The translations under genes and the position numbers were made by a program. Below are positions 8,801-19,644 of a stretch of 64,000 nt of DNA, in pieces. Under the pieces are notes generated by a model. It did no database searches, was not told where the DNA came from, and saw only the letters and a list, made by a program, of their open reading frames with translations. Position 1 is the first letter of the stretch. Every line of letters begins with the position of its first letter. The DNA is from Uranotaenia lowii (lineage: Eukaryota > Arthropoda > Insecta > Diptera > Culicidae), in the NCBI RefSeq assembly GCF_029784155.1, contig NC_073691.1, positions 51,814,490-51,878,489 on the forward strand, in the 5' to 3' direction.

Positions 8801-11800
8801 AGCAGAGCTGATGAAGGGAACACATTCGTTGAAGCTGCTGAAGGACCTCAGGAGCCTAAACAAGGCCTTGTTAAAGACCAGTCGGCTCAAAACGGGTCTT
8901 TGGTAACGAATTCAACGTACCGGCGTTTAAGTACCAGGGCCTTCCTTTCCCCAAGATAGAAGAGGAGGATATCCACCTGGCCCAAGTGGAACGAGAAGCC
9001 TTAAGCCTCGTCCACACCCGCAACTTGAACTGCGATTCCGGTTGATGAGATTTGTTGTATGTTTACTTTTTACTTGTCGGGAGACTTGGGACATGCATCT
9101 CTACGTCTGGTTCAAAATGTAAACATAAACAAGTCCAGCAACCGAAATCGCAGTTCAAGTTGCCGAGTGTGGACTAGGCTTTAAAGGTAAAGCTACCCTC
9201 AACAAACCTGCGATCAAAAAACTCAGAACCGCTAAGACAGGTTCAAGATTCCTCAGTATATAGAGCAAGGCAAAACAAGACAATCAAACAAAATGCCGGT
9301 GCTTGGACCCACCACCACGGGCTAAAAACCCCAACCTCTACCCTAAAATATGTTCTGACGAATCTTCATCACGCTGTAGGAGCCTCGTGTAGACAACTGA
9401 GAAGAAAACCTTTCGGAAAACCTGGACCTTTCCTCTATACGGCAACCTTGGGTTAGAGAGATACAAGGGCTTAACACGCTGAATGGTAAGATTTTTTACT
9501 ACGATATAAGCGCTCACTTGAAGGCTGCTTTGCTATAGTTAACAAAAGAATTAAATTTACTCCCTTTACAGAATTTATCGATGAAAACATCACGGTTGTA
9601 CGTATGGAAATACCGACACCGAAGGATAAGCACGCGGTGGGTGTAGCTTAAGTGTATTCGCAGATGATAGCATCGATATACCCTCACCGACGGTTGTAGA
9701 ATTTATGAGAAAATGCAGGGCACTGAAACAGAAGCTTACGCACATAGTACGTTGTGGGGAAGAACAGACGTTAACAAAAGAGGTGAGTCCTTAATAAAGT
9801 TTCGTTTACAAAATTCTATTGAAATTTATAATGAGACATAGAGTCCTAGATTTCACATAAATCATACATATATCATGTTATATGTTGAAACTGTAGATGC
9901 CGCGTAGTATGAATTCAATGGATTCCTGAATCAGATTTACATCTCCAATCCCTCTACAATAGATAAATACGAACTAATGTTTCTTGAATTCGAAGAACTA
10001 TACGAGTCTGTTTGTATTGCGCTTTCCAAAATAACTCAGTACCATGAGGATCAGAAACTTGCTGCTCGTGTTGTGGGCGAAGAGCAGAAACTGTTGTGCA
10101 GCACTTGGGCAGTGGAAAGGAGAGACCTTTACTACTTGAAAGTAGAACTTAGAATACTCTATTTCTAATAATTCATTACCTAAAATACTAAAACATTTCC
10201 ATTGTTACAATTATGAATTGTTTATTCCTTATATACAAACATCACGCCTGTGTTGCTATTCATCTTAGCGATTGCCTCGATGAGACGAATTTCAACACTC
10301 CTTCTCAACACACGCATTCTGCAGTCTTCTAACTGCCACCGGCGGCTTCTCCTGAAGATGGGGCTACTCCTCTTCAACGCACCCACCGGAACTCAATCGT
10401 CTCCTTCATTGCACGATGCTCTCGCCCCTGCTGCAATTCGATGACCTTCCATGGCACCAGTTCGACGACCTTCACCGGGATCTGGAACGACGACCTCCAC
10501 CAGGATCTGGCACGACGACCTTCCGGTCGTCCGGACCACCAGTGGCTTCCGGTCCGACGACCTCCCAATGACACTTGTCCGGCCAGTCGGGCGGTTCATA
10601 GCTCTAGTCTCGGTGCTCTTCCTGCGGCTCGAATCTCCTCTTTCCCCTCGACGCCTTTCCTTAGGCCTGCCGCTTCTAGTGGTCCAGCTCGACGACTCCC
10701 ACCTGGCTTTCCAGTCCGGCACTGACTTGACAATCTTCCGTGGTATCCCGCTCGTAAGTCCTCCAGTACGACTGCTTCGTTGTCCCAGCCCAGCGACTTT
10801 CCATGGCACCGGTCCGACGTCTTTGTTTGGTTCCGGCTCGCCAACCTTCCGAGGATCTGACCAAACGACCTTCCACGATCTCTGATCCGATGACCTCGAC
10901 TTGGCTCCGATTCGACGACCTTCCAGGTAATTTCTGGTCTCGACTTCCTTGCTACGGCTCGAAGCTTTCTCCTGCGTCTCGACGCCTTTTCTGAGGCTTG
11001 CGTCTCCCAGTGGTTCCAGCCCGACGCCCTCCACTTGGCTTTCCGGTCCGGCGACCTTCCATGGTACCCCCCTTGTAAGTCCTCCACTGGTTCCTGGCCC
11101 GACGACCACCTCCTGGTTCCTGACTTGACGATCTTCCATGATAACGGCCTGCCAACCTTCCATGGCTTCGGGTCCATCAACCTACCAGTGATTTTGTTCC
11201 GCTCTCAATGGCTCCAATCCAACGACTTTCCATTACACCGGTCCGACGACCTTGTTCGGTTCGACGCTCCTATTTTGTCCCGAAGCCTCACCAATGGCAC
11301 GAAGACCTTCCGCTGGCTCCCGAATCACCGACCTTCCAAGGTTCCGACCAAACGACCTTCCATGGCACCTGTCCATCAACTTCTCGTGTTTCCTGGCTTG
11401 TCTACCTCCGCCTGGCTTTCCGATTCGATGATCTTCCAGTTGGCTCCTGGTCCGACAACCTTCCACGGTCTTCGGCTCGCCGACCTTCCAGTGGCCACGG
11501 CTCAACGACTTCCATATGGCTCTGCACCGACGACCTTCCAGTGGCTCTGGTTCCAGCCTCGATGACTTCCCAATGGTTCTTGGTTTGTTGTCCTTCCGGG
11601 CTTCGGCTCGTTGTCTTTTCTTCGGCACTGGCTCTTCTTACTTCTTACCACTGTTGATTCCTAGCGATTCTTCTTCTCCTCCTTTCTACTAGTGCTGGGT
11701 CCATAACCTGTTGTGCAGCACTTGGGCAGTGGAAAGAAGACTTGTCTAGTTGGTGGTAAAACTTGGAATATTTTATTTTCTATCTCACCATCCTATTTAA

Positions 11801-14800
11801 TGGGAAACCATTCCTATGGTTACATATCTGATTGTTTATTATTAATGTGTATGTTGTTATTTGCCCCTTCAATTGCTATGATGAGACAAATCTCAACAGA
11901 AACCATTTGCCAACCTGGCGGCAGAGGCCAAAAGAACCAGTTTCCGATTCAGATAGTTCCAACCTTATTGAGGAAGCAAGCTCCCTTACCGACGTTTTAT
12001 GGACAGTACGAAAATTAGTACAAAATAAGAGATTGATTGATGAATTGATATCGTAGAGAAATGTACCAAAGATTCCCCAACTATAAAACTCCATTACCTG
12101 GACAAAGCTTTAGTAGGGAAAGCCAAGGGATCCATTGATCAACAGACGAGCTTAAGATATTCCAAGACTTTGTCTATCTTGGCTCCCTGGTGACCGCAGA
12201 CAATGACACCGGCCAAGAGATCCGGCGGCGAATGATCAGCAGCAGTCGTGCCTACTATGTACTCCACAACTGCGGTCGAGAAGACTTAGCCGTTGCACGA
12301 ACCTGTACATGACGCTCATTAGACTACTTGCTCCACGGGCACGAGACGTGGATATTGCTCTAGGAGGAGGTGCGCACACTCGGGGTATTCGAGCGAAGAG
12401 TGTTATGAATCATCTTTGGGGGCGTGTAGGAGAACGTAATGTGGAGACGAAGGATAAACCACGAGCTAGCGCGACTCTAGGGCGAATCCAGAAGGTGGCG
12501 TAGGCTGGACGGATACGCTGGGCTGGACATGTTGCGAGAATGCCGGACTATCCTGCAAAACAAGTGTGGGAATGTGGGATGCCCGAGAAATTGGAAAACG
12601 GTTGCCATGGACCGAGTGAATTGGAAGGATTATGTTCGTCAAGTTAGAGTGAGGCGGAAAACTGTGTTAATAAATAACAAGATCAACAGACCCTGAACGA
12701 TAACAACTACGAAGGCGCATGGAAAATTTGGATTAAGTAATATGAGAATCTTCGAATGGTAGTCCAAGGTCACATTACACAGTTATTGTCGATGAAAGCC
12801 ATGACAAAAGGAACGCATGCTTAATTGAGAGGGCTGATAGCCGTCGAAGAAAAGCGCGTTCAGAATCTGTAAATTTCCATGACATGGAAATGGTAGATGG
12901 CTCATCTGAAGCCATTCTAGTGAATCTCGTGATAACGAGACTTGATCCTGACACTCGAAGAGCGTGGAAACCCACAGTTGAACATGGTCAACTGCCGCAT
13001 TGGAAGGTGTATTTTTGAGACAGTATTGCTACCTGCTAGAACTATGTGAGCAGGCCCGAAAAACCCGAGTAATAAGACGTCTGCATCCGCAGTTGCTACC
13101 AAGGTGTATACAGCTACAGTTCAACAGGTGAACTGCTGTCCGGTTTGCAAAGATGATTGTGATCTCGTTAACAGTCGATACAAAAAGGCAAGGCAGTTAG
13201 GATTGTGCTTCGCGTGCTTTAGAAGAGGACATCGTATCTTGCCCTGCAAGGTTGAAGACCCTGTGCGAATGCAAAAAGAAGTACCATCCACTGATGAACG
13301 CGAAGAAAAACCTAAGGCAACAGAGGTGACGACGAGGAGGATTTCAGAGCAACCGGGAACGTTGAGGGAGTAGCCGGAGACCGTGGCGAAATGTGAAATG
13401 CCACTATTGTATAGTGGAGAAGTGAAGAAGCAGGTGCTGTTAGCAACAGAACTCGTCGAGGTAGTTGATTCATCTAGAGTGGCGTTCAAGTGTTGTGTGC
13501 TGATGGATTCCTGTGCTATGACTTATTTCGTTAACTATCACCAACGATTAAGTGATGTTTTGTTTTCACCCAAGAAATATGTTAACATTCCGATCGTGGG
13601 TGTGAACAGGTCGAAATCGATGGAGAAATCCAGGATCCTTGCCATCGTTAAGTTCAGCGAGACCCATCGCACTTTCTCGCTTGACTTCCTTGTTGTTTTC
13701 CGAGTCACCGGTTCGCTGTCCTCGCAGCAGTTGGATGTTTCCAACTGGCCGCTACCAAAGGATATCCGATTGGCTGACCCGAAGTTCTTTGAACCCAATA
13801 TTATTGAGAGAACCCTCACGAACATTTTTGCTGGAAATTGTAAACTCAAGTAAAAAGTGAAACTCAACAGCACCGATGTTAGCAATCGCTAACATAACTG
13901 CCTTTACAAGTATCTAGGTATCAATGAGATCAATTGTGCGGCATAGGATCCGAATAAACCATCCCCAAGGATGAAAAGCCCCAAAAAAAAATTGTGCGGC
14001 AGTCAAATGTGAACCTGACATAATGACCACTATTGGAACTTGAAAGTCTTCGCTGATTTGAGCATCTTCTCATTCGTGTGGTGGATGACCTTTGATAAGG
14101 AAATTTCCTATTTTTATTTTTTTTTAATTTACAAATGGTTTTATTAAGGCATTTTACTTATGAAGTTTTTATGTGCCGGGGAAATTTTCTAAATGTTTTA
14201 TTGAAATGTAGAAGTATTGCTCTTGTATTTTGGAATCAACCAGATTTCCGTACACAACCATTAAATGAAATATTTTCAATTACTTGAAATACCAGTAGAC
14301 AAGTAATTGCATACCTACTTCTTACTGGTACTCCCACATGATGGTTTAACGACTTCTTTGCACGTAAGAGGATAGAAAAAATATTCAAGAATTGCAACAA
14401 CAACGACTCCTACACGAGATATTGATCCAACAGATGAGCTCTGCTGCAGGCGCAGTTATTAATTTTCCTGAGACAGGTAGACTAAACTATGAATGTTCCC
14501 TTATTTAGGGTGTAAACAGCGTTTCAGATGATTTTGTGACTTTTTTCACAAAAAATATGTATAAAATCAATCAAATTACAGGTGTTACAAACATTTCAAT
14601 AGTCTCTCGGATGAAGCTGTCGAACAGTGAGCGTAATGATAAGAACACAAACAGCGAATATCACTGGCACAAAAGTAACATCCGAGAAGCTAACCGAGTC
14701 AATAAAGTTTACAAACACGAAGATTAGGTACGATCCGGCCGGTTTGTTCCTCGCAAAACCGCCTTGCTTACTTGCTGATAACGCAAAAGTTAAATTAAAG

Positions 14801-15037
14801 TCAAACCGTATGACCTGTGTCAGAGCCTGTCTGAAGGTAGAAGAAGGTACTTTCTCTTTTGATTTTTAAGAAATTTAAACTCTAATGGTGCGAGCTTGCG
14901 ATTAGCTAATACCTAATACTGAATGGGTACCCTATAAAATTAGTGACTTGCACTTGCACTTGGCCTTACAGTCGATGTCGTCTTACCTTTTGGGTGCTGA
15001 GATCTAATCCAAGATAAGTCTCGTTTTCGGATTGCAT
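5892..15037 (-). CDS. XYLB: Xylulose kinase (FGGY family), four coding exons, complete
   Basis: Exons on the minus strand are 15037-14987, 7603-7482, 7418-6594 and 6531-5892. All introns have GT..AG ends, and phases 0, 2 and 2 agree across the joins, giving 545 residues (human XYLB is about 536). It phosphorylates D-xylulose with ATP to xylulose 5-phosphate, the last step of the glucuronate-xylulose route into the pentose phosphate pathway, in the cytosol. Visible FGGY features: the N-terminal phosphate-binding strand YLGLDLSTQK (residues 8-17), SGSAQQHG (91-98), WMDGTTGK (136-143), YADGSGMN (212-219, with a candidate catalytic Asp at 214), TGDN (277-280), LGTSDT (298-303), and the C-terminal nucleotide-binding GGASANK (447-453). 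Introns 2 and 3 are only 63 and 62 bp, but intron 1 is 7.4 kb and full of repeats. No damage is seen. The gene is convergent with SF3A1. Confidence 0.95.
7604..9000. other. Intron 1 of xylulose kinase, proximal part: decayed repeat sequence related to 63.2-63.6 kb
   Basis: Between 7850 and 8460 lie loosely repeated segments of the type 'aactcgaggt' and 'gaagcctgacctctt', resembling 63240-63560. From 8468 to 8959 an uninterrupted plus-strand frame (163 codons, no good start context) reads like a charged, helix-rich protein containing SWRFYNILKKNEALE. I do not recognise it with confidence; its position beside sequence resembling 63 kb suggests an ORF1 relic of the same retrotransposon family. 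No host exon is seen. Confidence 0.4.
9005..9180. mobile_element. Small inverted-repeat element (MITE) with TTAA target duplication
   Basis: The left end reads GCCTCGTCCACACCCGCAAC and continues TTGAACTGCGATTCCGGTTG. The right end is its near-perfect reverse complement, ending GGACTAGGCT at 9180. TTAA occurs at 9001-9004 and 9181-9184. Terminal repeats of ~45 bp with TTAA on both sides suggest a piggyBac-type non-autonomous element. It carries no coding sequence. Confidence 0.7.
9977..10090 (+). pseudogene. Possible N-terminal Gag fragment of a BEL/Pao-like element
   Basis: A short plus-strand frame reads FLEFEELYESVCIALSKI and then runs straight into the LTR-like repeat at 10091. The charged helix resembles the N-terminal part of BEL/Pao Gag proteins, and clearer Gag sequence of that class appears at 12760-13853. 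I infer these were one element split by a later insertion, but the similarity is weak. Confidence 0.25.
10091..10295. repeat. LTR-like direct repeat, left copy
   Basis: This starts CTGTTGTGCAGCACTTGGGC and runs through a TTATT-rich part to 'gagacgaatttcaac'. A related copy lies at 11708-11900, 1617 bp away in the same orientation, with a GC-rich minisatellite between them. Matching segments include the first 29 bases, 'attgtttatt', and 'atgagac(g/a)aat'. The start with TGTTG and the spacing suggest LTRs of a non-autonomous element. Confidence 0.5.
10441..11640. repeat. GC-rich minisatellite built on 'cgacgaccttcc' units, inside xylulose kinase intron 1
   Basis: Imperfect tandem units repeat motifs such as 'tccgacgaccttccatggca' about every 30-45 bp, with variants 'ttcgacgacctt', 'ccgacgacctcc' and 'gctcgacgac'. 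Several long frames on both strands arise from the repeat and look like low-complexity proteins; none has a family match, a conserved start or a splice context. Base composition differs sharply from the AT-rich flanks. It lies between two LTR-like repeats and may have expanded inside an LTR element. Confidence 0.75.
11708..11900. repeat. LTR-like direct repeat, right copy
   Basis: This is the second copy of the repeat at 10091-10295, starting CTGTTGTGCAGCACTTGGGC and ending near 'gagacaaatctcaac'. The two copies differ by substitutions and short indels, which argues for an old insertion. Confidence 0.5.
12140..12660 (+). pseudogene. RTE-like non-LTR retrotransposon, C-terminal reverse transcriptase relic
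   Basis: The plus strand encodes DFVYLGSLVTADNDTGQEIR, then a run with SRAYYVLHNCG, LYMTLIRP.LLHGHETW, GVFERRVL and further on RWAGHVARMPD-like text in shifted frames. This order (YLGS, a structural helix, LIRPVLLYG-type, FERR-type, RWAGHVARM-type) is diagnostic for the C-terminus of RTE-clade elements. Stops and frame changes show it is dead. It sits in intron 1 of xylulose kinase. Confidence 0.75.
12760..13853 (+). pseudogene. BEL/Pao-type LTR retrotransposon, Gag zinc-knuckle and protease relic
   Basis: Successive plus-strand frames give VNLVITRLDPDTRRAWKP-like Gag text (near 12910-12985) and a cysteine-rich segment CPVCKDDCD...ARQLGLCFACFRRGH (13137-13230). An aspartic-protease-like region (13383-13853) follows, where LMDSCAM stands at the position of the usual LLDSGS catalytic box, then FDVSNWPLP-like and LADP.F.EP text. 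This combination is typical of BEL/Pao Gag-protease. The segments are in different frames separated by stops, and the protease active-site glycine is replaced, so it is a relic. Confidence 0.75.
13860..14986. other. Distal part of xylulose kinase intron 1, nothing recognised
   Basis: AT-rich sequence without a supported gene. Short open frames at 14536-14869 have no splice context and no recognisable motif. The last ~45 bases before 14986 contain the strong donor of exon 1. Confidence 0.4.
14987..15037 (-). CDS. XYLB: Xylulose kinase exon 1 (17 codons, start codon)
   Basis: The ATG at 15037-15035 begins MQSENETYLGLDLSTQK, and the exon ends directly before a consensus donor (GTAAGA on the minus strand, 14986-14981). 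The peptide supplies the first beta strand and phosphate-binding turn (LGLDLSTQ) that every FGGY kinase needs and that exon 2 (beginning LKAVLLN at 7603) lacks. The joining phase is 0 on both sides. This short exon is 7.4 kb from the rest of the gene and is easily missed by gene predictors. Confidence rests on the motif, the donor and the phase together. Confidence 0.9.
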
Positions 15038-15430
15038 GTTTGATAAGTGTCTGGCTTACAAAGTTCTAAGAATGCACACAAATTCCCGTCGAGTTGCAGT
15101 TGCAGGTTATCACAGCTAATTTGGAATGTTTTGAGGAAGTTGTACACCAATGTTTTAAGCAAGGCACTTTTAAAAGAGCACCATACGTGGTTTCCGCTCG
15201 CGGAAAATAACGGGATGGGTCGGCCGATCTGGACTAAATGACCTGCTGTCCGAGAAAAGCTCGGAACAAGACAGATAGCAGGAAAAAAAAACAAACACTA
15301 TCCCGGCAGCTGAGGATGATGGAATGGATGTACCTACGCGAAGAACGAACCGAGCTGCTTCGCGCGTGTGTTTCGAGGGAGTGACGAATAAGCACTGACG
15401 TTTGTGGGTTTAGGGTTCGCATGATGATGG
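15038..15430 (-). promoter_or_regulatory. Probable 5' UTR and promoter region of xylulose kinase
   Basis: This is the sequence upstream of the start codon at 15037 on the minus strand, and it is less AT-rich than its surroundings between 15170 and 15420. A non-ATG open frame extends through it but has no family features. No TATA box can be named with confidence; the assignment rests on position only. Confidence 0.35.
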
Positions 15431-17462
15431 TACAGGTTTTGGATTTTTGTTCGCTTCTTTTGAGCTCTGTTTTGTAAAATGTTCATTTTTCGAGCGAGCA
15501 GGAGTGAACAGACAATTTGAAATATGGTAATCGCGAAATTTGAAAAAGGTTGAAAAAAGTTGTTTTTTTTATTCTTAAAATTCGCTTCAAATTTTTATTG
15601 GATGGCCAATAAAAACAAATAAAAAAGTGCCTATTTTTTTTTATTTTGAGGTTTAGAAATGATGATAATGAATTTTCTGCGATTTTGCAAACTTATTTTT
15701 GACGGTCGCCATGCAAGTCAAAAATTCATAGCACACGGAAAAATTGAGTTATTCATTAAATGTATTGCGATTACACCTTCAAAATAACTAATTGATTGTT
15801 GTTCAAATTTTGTATAACCCCAATTCATTTTTGGGTAATTTTGGGTCATCAATATACAGATGCAAACTAAAACTCAATTATTCAGCTCTGTATAAAAAGT
15901 TTGCTGTTGTTGGAAAGCTTTGGACGGGATGTCAAAGCATACAATTTTTTCAAATTTCCGGGATCAAAGCAAATTAATGGACGCGTATCAATACTACCTC
16001 AGGGAAATTCAACGAATTAACGGTAAATTGCTCGTAATGGTTCGTTTTAGTGATGTTGATAATTTGTGCATAGAAAATTGATCTGAAGAATCGGGTAAGT
16101 TGAAGTGAAATTTGCTTTGCAACTCTCCCGGCTGCGGTCAAGTAGTCGCGACAAATAGCTGGAGAATTATAATAAACATAAATTCTTTTTATACATTTTA
16201 TGGTACGACAAACAGCGGCGGAAAATAGTTGAAAAGCGATGAGGAGCAGCATGATGGGGTCGTTTTGTGTACTGCAACCCAATGCTCATGGATGGTAATC
16301 GGAATACGTATCGAAATCGTCCCGTAAAAAGAATGCGAGCCCAAAAAGAAGACAAATGAAAGCCAAATTTAAAGAAATTGTGAATCAAGGTCAATATCCT
16401 CCGGAAAAACTTAAACCGGAAGAGATGTATCGGCTGATAATGTTCTCCAGTTTTGATTCCTCCTTAGCATAAGGAGCTTTTGCTGCTAGGAAATCACATA
16501 GCACCTGGAAAATAAATTTTAAGGTAGGTAATTGTGTTAAAAGGTAATAATCTTTCACAAATAGTCAAAATCTGAATATTAACTGAATTAAGAGAGTAGA
16601 GTTTTTTTTAAAAACAATTTATTGATTTCTATTTGGAACTCGGAAGAAATCTTTTATTTGTTATTTTAATTATTACAACCTTCAAAGTTAATAATTTTAA
16701 CCTCACATTACAGATGCACATATAAAGAAAAAATGAGGATAGTGTAACCGGTTTCTGATTCCTGGGTGTTATGCTACGTATAGCATAGATAGTCATCAAC
16801 ATTTCAAGTTTCTTGTGGAACTGTGGCCATGAAATTCGAACACCTTTTTCTAGAGGATTCGATGCTGATGACGGTGAAGGTAAATCGCAACTTTTTTTTT
16901 CTAATTTTCAATATTAGTTAACAGCATTTTTTTCAGTTACACAGGCTGAAAAAAAAAGAAAACAGCATCTCGGGACCATGCGAAAGTATCGATAAGCCTG
17001 ATGGAATGAATATCTCAGATCGAAATTGCTTTTGATGGAGCCTGGCATAGGGTTATAAACAAATGAACAGGTTTACATAAATTGTTTTTTACTTTTCATT
17101 CTATTGCTATCAGCTTACTTTATCAATGTATCGGAATGCTAAATAACTTATGTTAATTTTTAAGATTTGAAATATTCATTAAAATTTAAAAGTCTACCTT
17201 TACCACTGACCGCTTTACTATCGTTCTTTGACTTACAAAATTTGAAATTTGAGAATTCAGTGTAATAGACCCGTATTTTAGTTCGTATTTTACGATAAGT
17301 TCAATTTCAACTTTTCAACTCGATCTTCTTTTTCAGTCCCCTTGTTTATTTGACGATGAAAATGTACAATCCCAATACCGATGAAGAACTTGAGGTCTTA
17401 AAACCAGACAGATTTTTATCTTCTTAAGCGACCGATGAGGTGTGTGCAAAGCGGCAGCACAA
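15431..17462. other. Intergenic region between xylulose kinase and ATG10, possible decayed plus-strand gene
   Basis: Mostly AT-rich. Between 16270 and 16470 the plus strand reads, over two frames, a basic segment and then a 37-residue frame including KFKEIVNQGQYPPEKLKPEE. At 17326-17427 an acceptor-like tract is followed by a short frame ending at a TAA (MYNPNTDEELEVLKP). These could be exons of a decayed gene or transposase, but I do not recognise the protein and the frames are broken. Confidence 0.25.
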
Positions 17463-18680
17463 CCCGAATAGAATTGTACGGTGAAAAAACCATGAAGTTC
17501 ACTTTCACTTTACCATGAATTGTATGGTTTACACAATGATTTTTATGGTCTACAATACCGTGAATACCCATTAAACTTCATAGTTTACGACCATACATTT
17601 CATCGTTTTGGCGAAAATAACCATGAAAAAGGGGTATTGTTATGCAGCGTGACCATGAAAAAAATGGCGATTTTCCATACATCGGAAAGCCCAATAATAT
17701 AAAGTTCATGGTTAAAACAGCTTCCAGTTTTTCACAATAAAACCATGAAAATACGTTTATTCCGATCGTTTTAGCGAAGCTGGAAATCAAGGTTAATTGA
17801 TGGTAAAAAAATATAATTTTTGTCGTACAATTTTATGGTTTATACAGAATAAAATTCACATTCTCAAGGATTGCAATAATTTTTTTTATTTTTTCAACAA
17901 AAAATCTTAATTTTAATATTTTATCACTTATTTTTACATTTTGAACACAAGCACCAAGCACTTTACGGCATCACCGCCGGCCGTTTCTATAATGTGGAAC
18001 TTCCGATAGGGGGCTGGCTATTTCCCGTTGGCCACTAGCCACTATTCTGGTCCTGGCTCTCTGATTCCGGCTAGGTCTTTCCGATATTTTCCCATTTTGA
18101 AGGACACAGCTCATTTTCCACGGCTGCCAATAGTTTTCTCGCACCGTCTTCGCCGATCGGGGGGAATTAACCGGGAGCTTTGTTAGAGCCCGCCCTCCGG
18201 AGCTGTGCAGCATCTAGAAAAATGAATTAAATAAAAAAAAATACAGTTCTCGAAACCATTATTAGTTTAAAAAGCAACTTACCGCATCCAAAATATTTCG
18301 ATGCGCACAACCAAACAAATTGACCGCGAAAACTTGTTTGCCAAAATGGCGCGCATTGAAAAATATATACACGATCAATTAAAAGTGTGTAAAATAACCA
18401 AAAGTTTACCATTGTTCGTTTCGGTTCGGATTTACATTTTACCATGAAGTACACCGTAACAATAATAATCACAATTAAATTATTGTTATACCGTGTATCT
18501 GTCATTTTCGTCAACTATGAAATATTTTGAATTAACTATATACTTCACGGTGACTTTAAAATTTATGGTGTTTTCAAAATAAAATGCGGTTGATAGATAT
18601 TTAGATACTACGATGAAGTTTACAGTTAAATTGAAAATCATTGTTCGGTTATTTTAAAACCATGGTCCTTGCTATTCGGG
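17463..18680. mobile_element. Candidate DNA element with CCCGAATAG ends and many CCATGAA sub-terminal repeats
   Basis: The ends are inverted: CCCGAATAG at 17463-17471 and CTATTCGGG at 18672-18680. Inside, short motifs of the form 'accatgaa(g/t)tt' recur many times on both strands near both ends (17490-17660, 17700-17760, 18420-18660), as in elements whose transposase binds sub-terminal repeats. A less AT-rich core (17970-18200) encodes nothing recognisable. I see no clear target duplication beyond AA. Confidence 0.5.
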
Positions 18681-19644
18681 AAGTCTATGGGGCCTGACGA
18701 TGGACGCAGTAATCCAATGCTGGAGGAAAAGTTCCGTAACAGGATAATCAAGACATTCCGTTGCTGAAGATTTTTTGAGTTCAATATTTACAATATTTTT
18801 CATGTACTTAATGATTTTTATTTATGTTATGTTATGTTATTTAATATTATTCAAAATGTAAATTTATAAATAAAGAATCCAGCAAGAATAAATTTTGTTG
18901 AAGAATTCATATCCGGGCATTTAATTTTTATGAGCAAACAGATTAAAAAAGTGCTGTGGCATCCCTGCATTCGTAAAAATATACAGAATGGACTAACTGG
19001 CTGAAAGCTCAAAATGTATAAAAGCTTTTTGCTCACGCTCTGCGTAGAGCGCCCAAACATAAAACTAAGTGGAGACACTTTTCTTGAAACTGACTAGAAT
19101 TTTATACAGAATAGAGTAACTTTGGTTACCGTGCAGTGCATGAAGAACTTTTATTTTATATGGCGACCGTCAAAATTTACTTATATATTTGATCGATATC
19201 AAATTCGGCGATCTGCTTTGATGCGATTGATGTTCGCCATTGAATGAAAAAGTTTATCGTGCTCTAAATGGGATCAGTGCTTTAAACATAAGTTGGCCTG
19301 ATATTCTACAATTTAGATGATCAGTTTCAAATCCAAAATATATTCAGTCGTTTAGTCGACAAGCTTTCTTTCAAACTTGAGAATATTTTTAAAACTAGAA
19401 TTGTATAATTCTAAAACTAAAAAAAAAGATTTCGTCAACATTTTCTTAAACTTATAACATTCTACTTTCAGAATTTCGAATTATTTCTATTTTTTAAAAG
19501 TACCGTTTTAATTTTTTTTTAAATTTATTTTAATTTAAATTAACACATTTTTTGTAAATTGTTAGTACTTGTTTCTGGCTTACAAATCTTTTAGCATGTT
19601 AAAGTTTAATACGCACATCCAAGGTTTTTCAAATTTAAAAATCC
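18681..19644. other. AT-rich 3' flank of ATG10
   Basis: No gene is seen. A short (TTATG)n tract lies near 18825-18840. A minus-strand AATAAA (plus-strand TTTATT) at 19524-19529 is a plausible polyadenylation signal for ATG10, about 115 bases past its stop. Confidence 0.4.

Noticed and set aside
10393..11628. Several 100-256-codon frames on both strands that look like Arg/Pro/Ser-rich proteins
   Set aside because: They lie in a tandem GC-rich minisatellite, overlap one another on both strands and match no family.
15004..15294. Minus-strand 96-codon frame overlapping exon 1 of xylulose kinase
   Set aside because: It lies mostly in the 5' flank in a different frame from MQSENETYLGLDLSTQK and has no family features.
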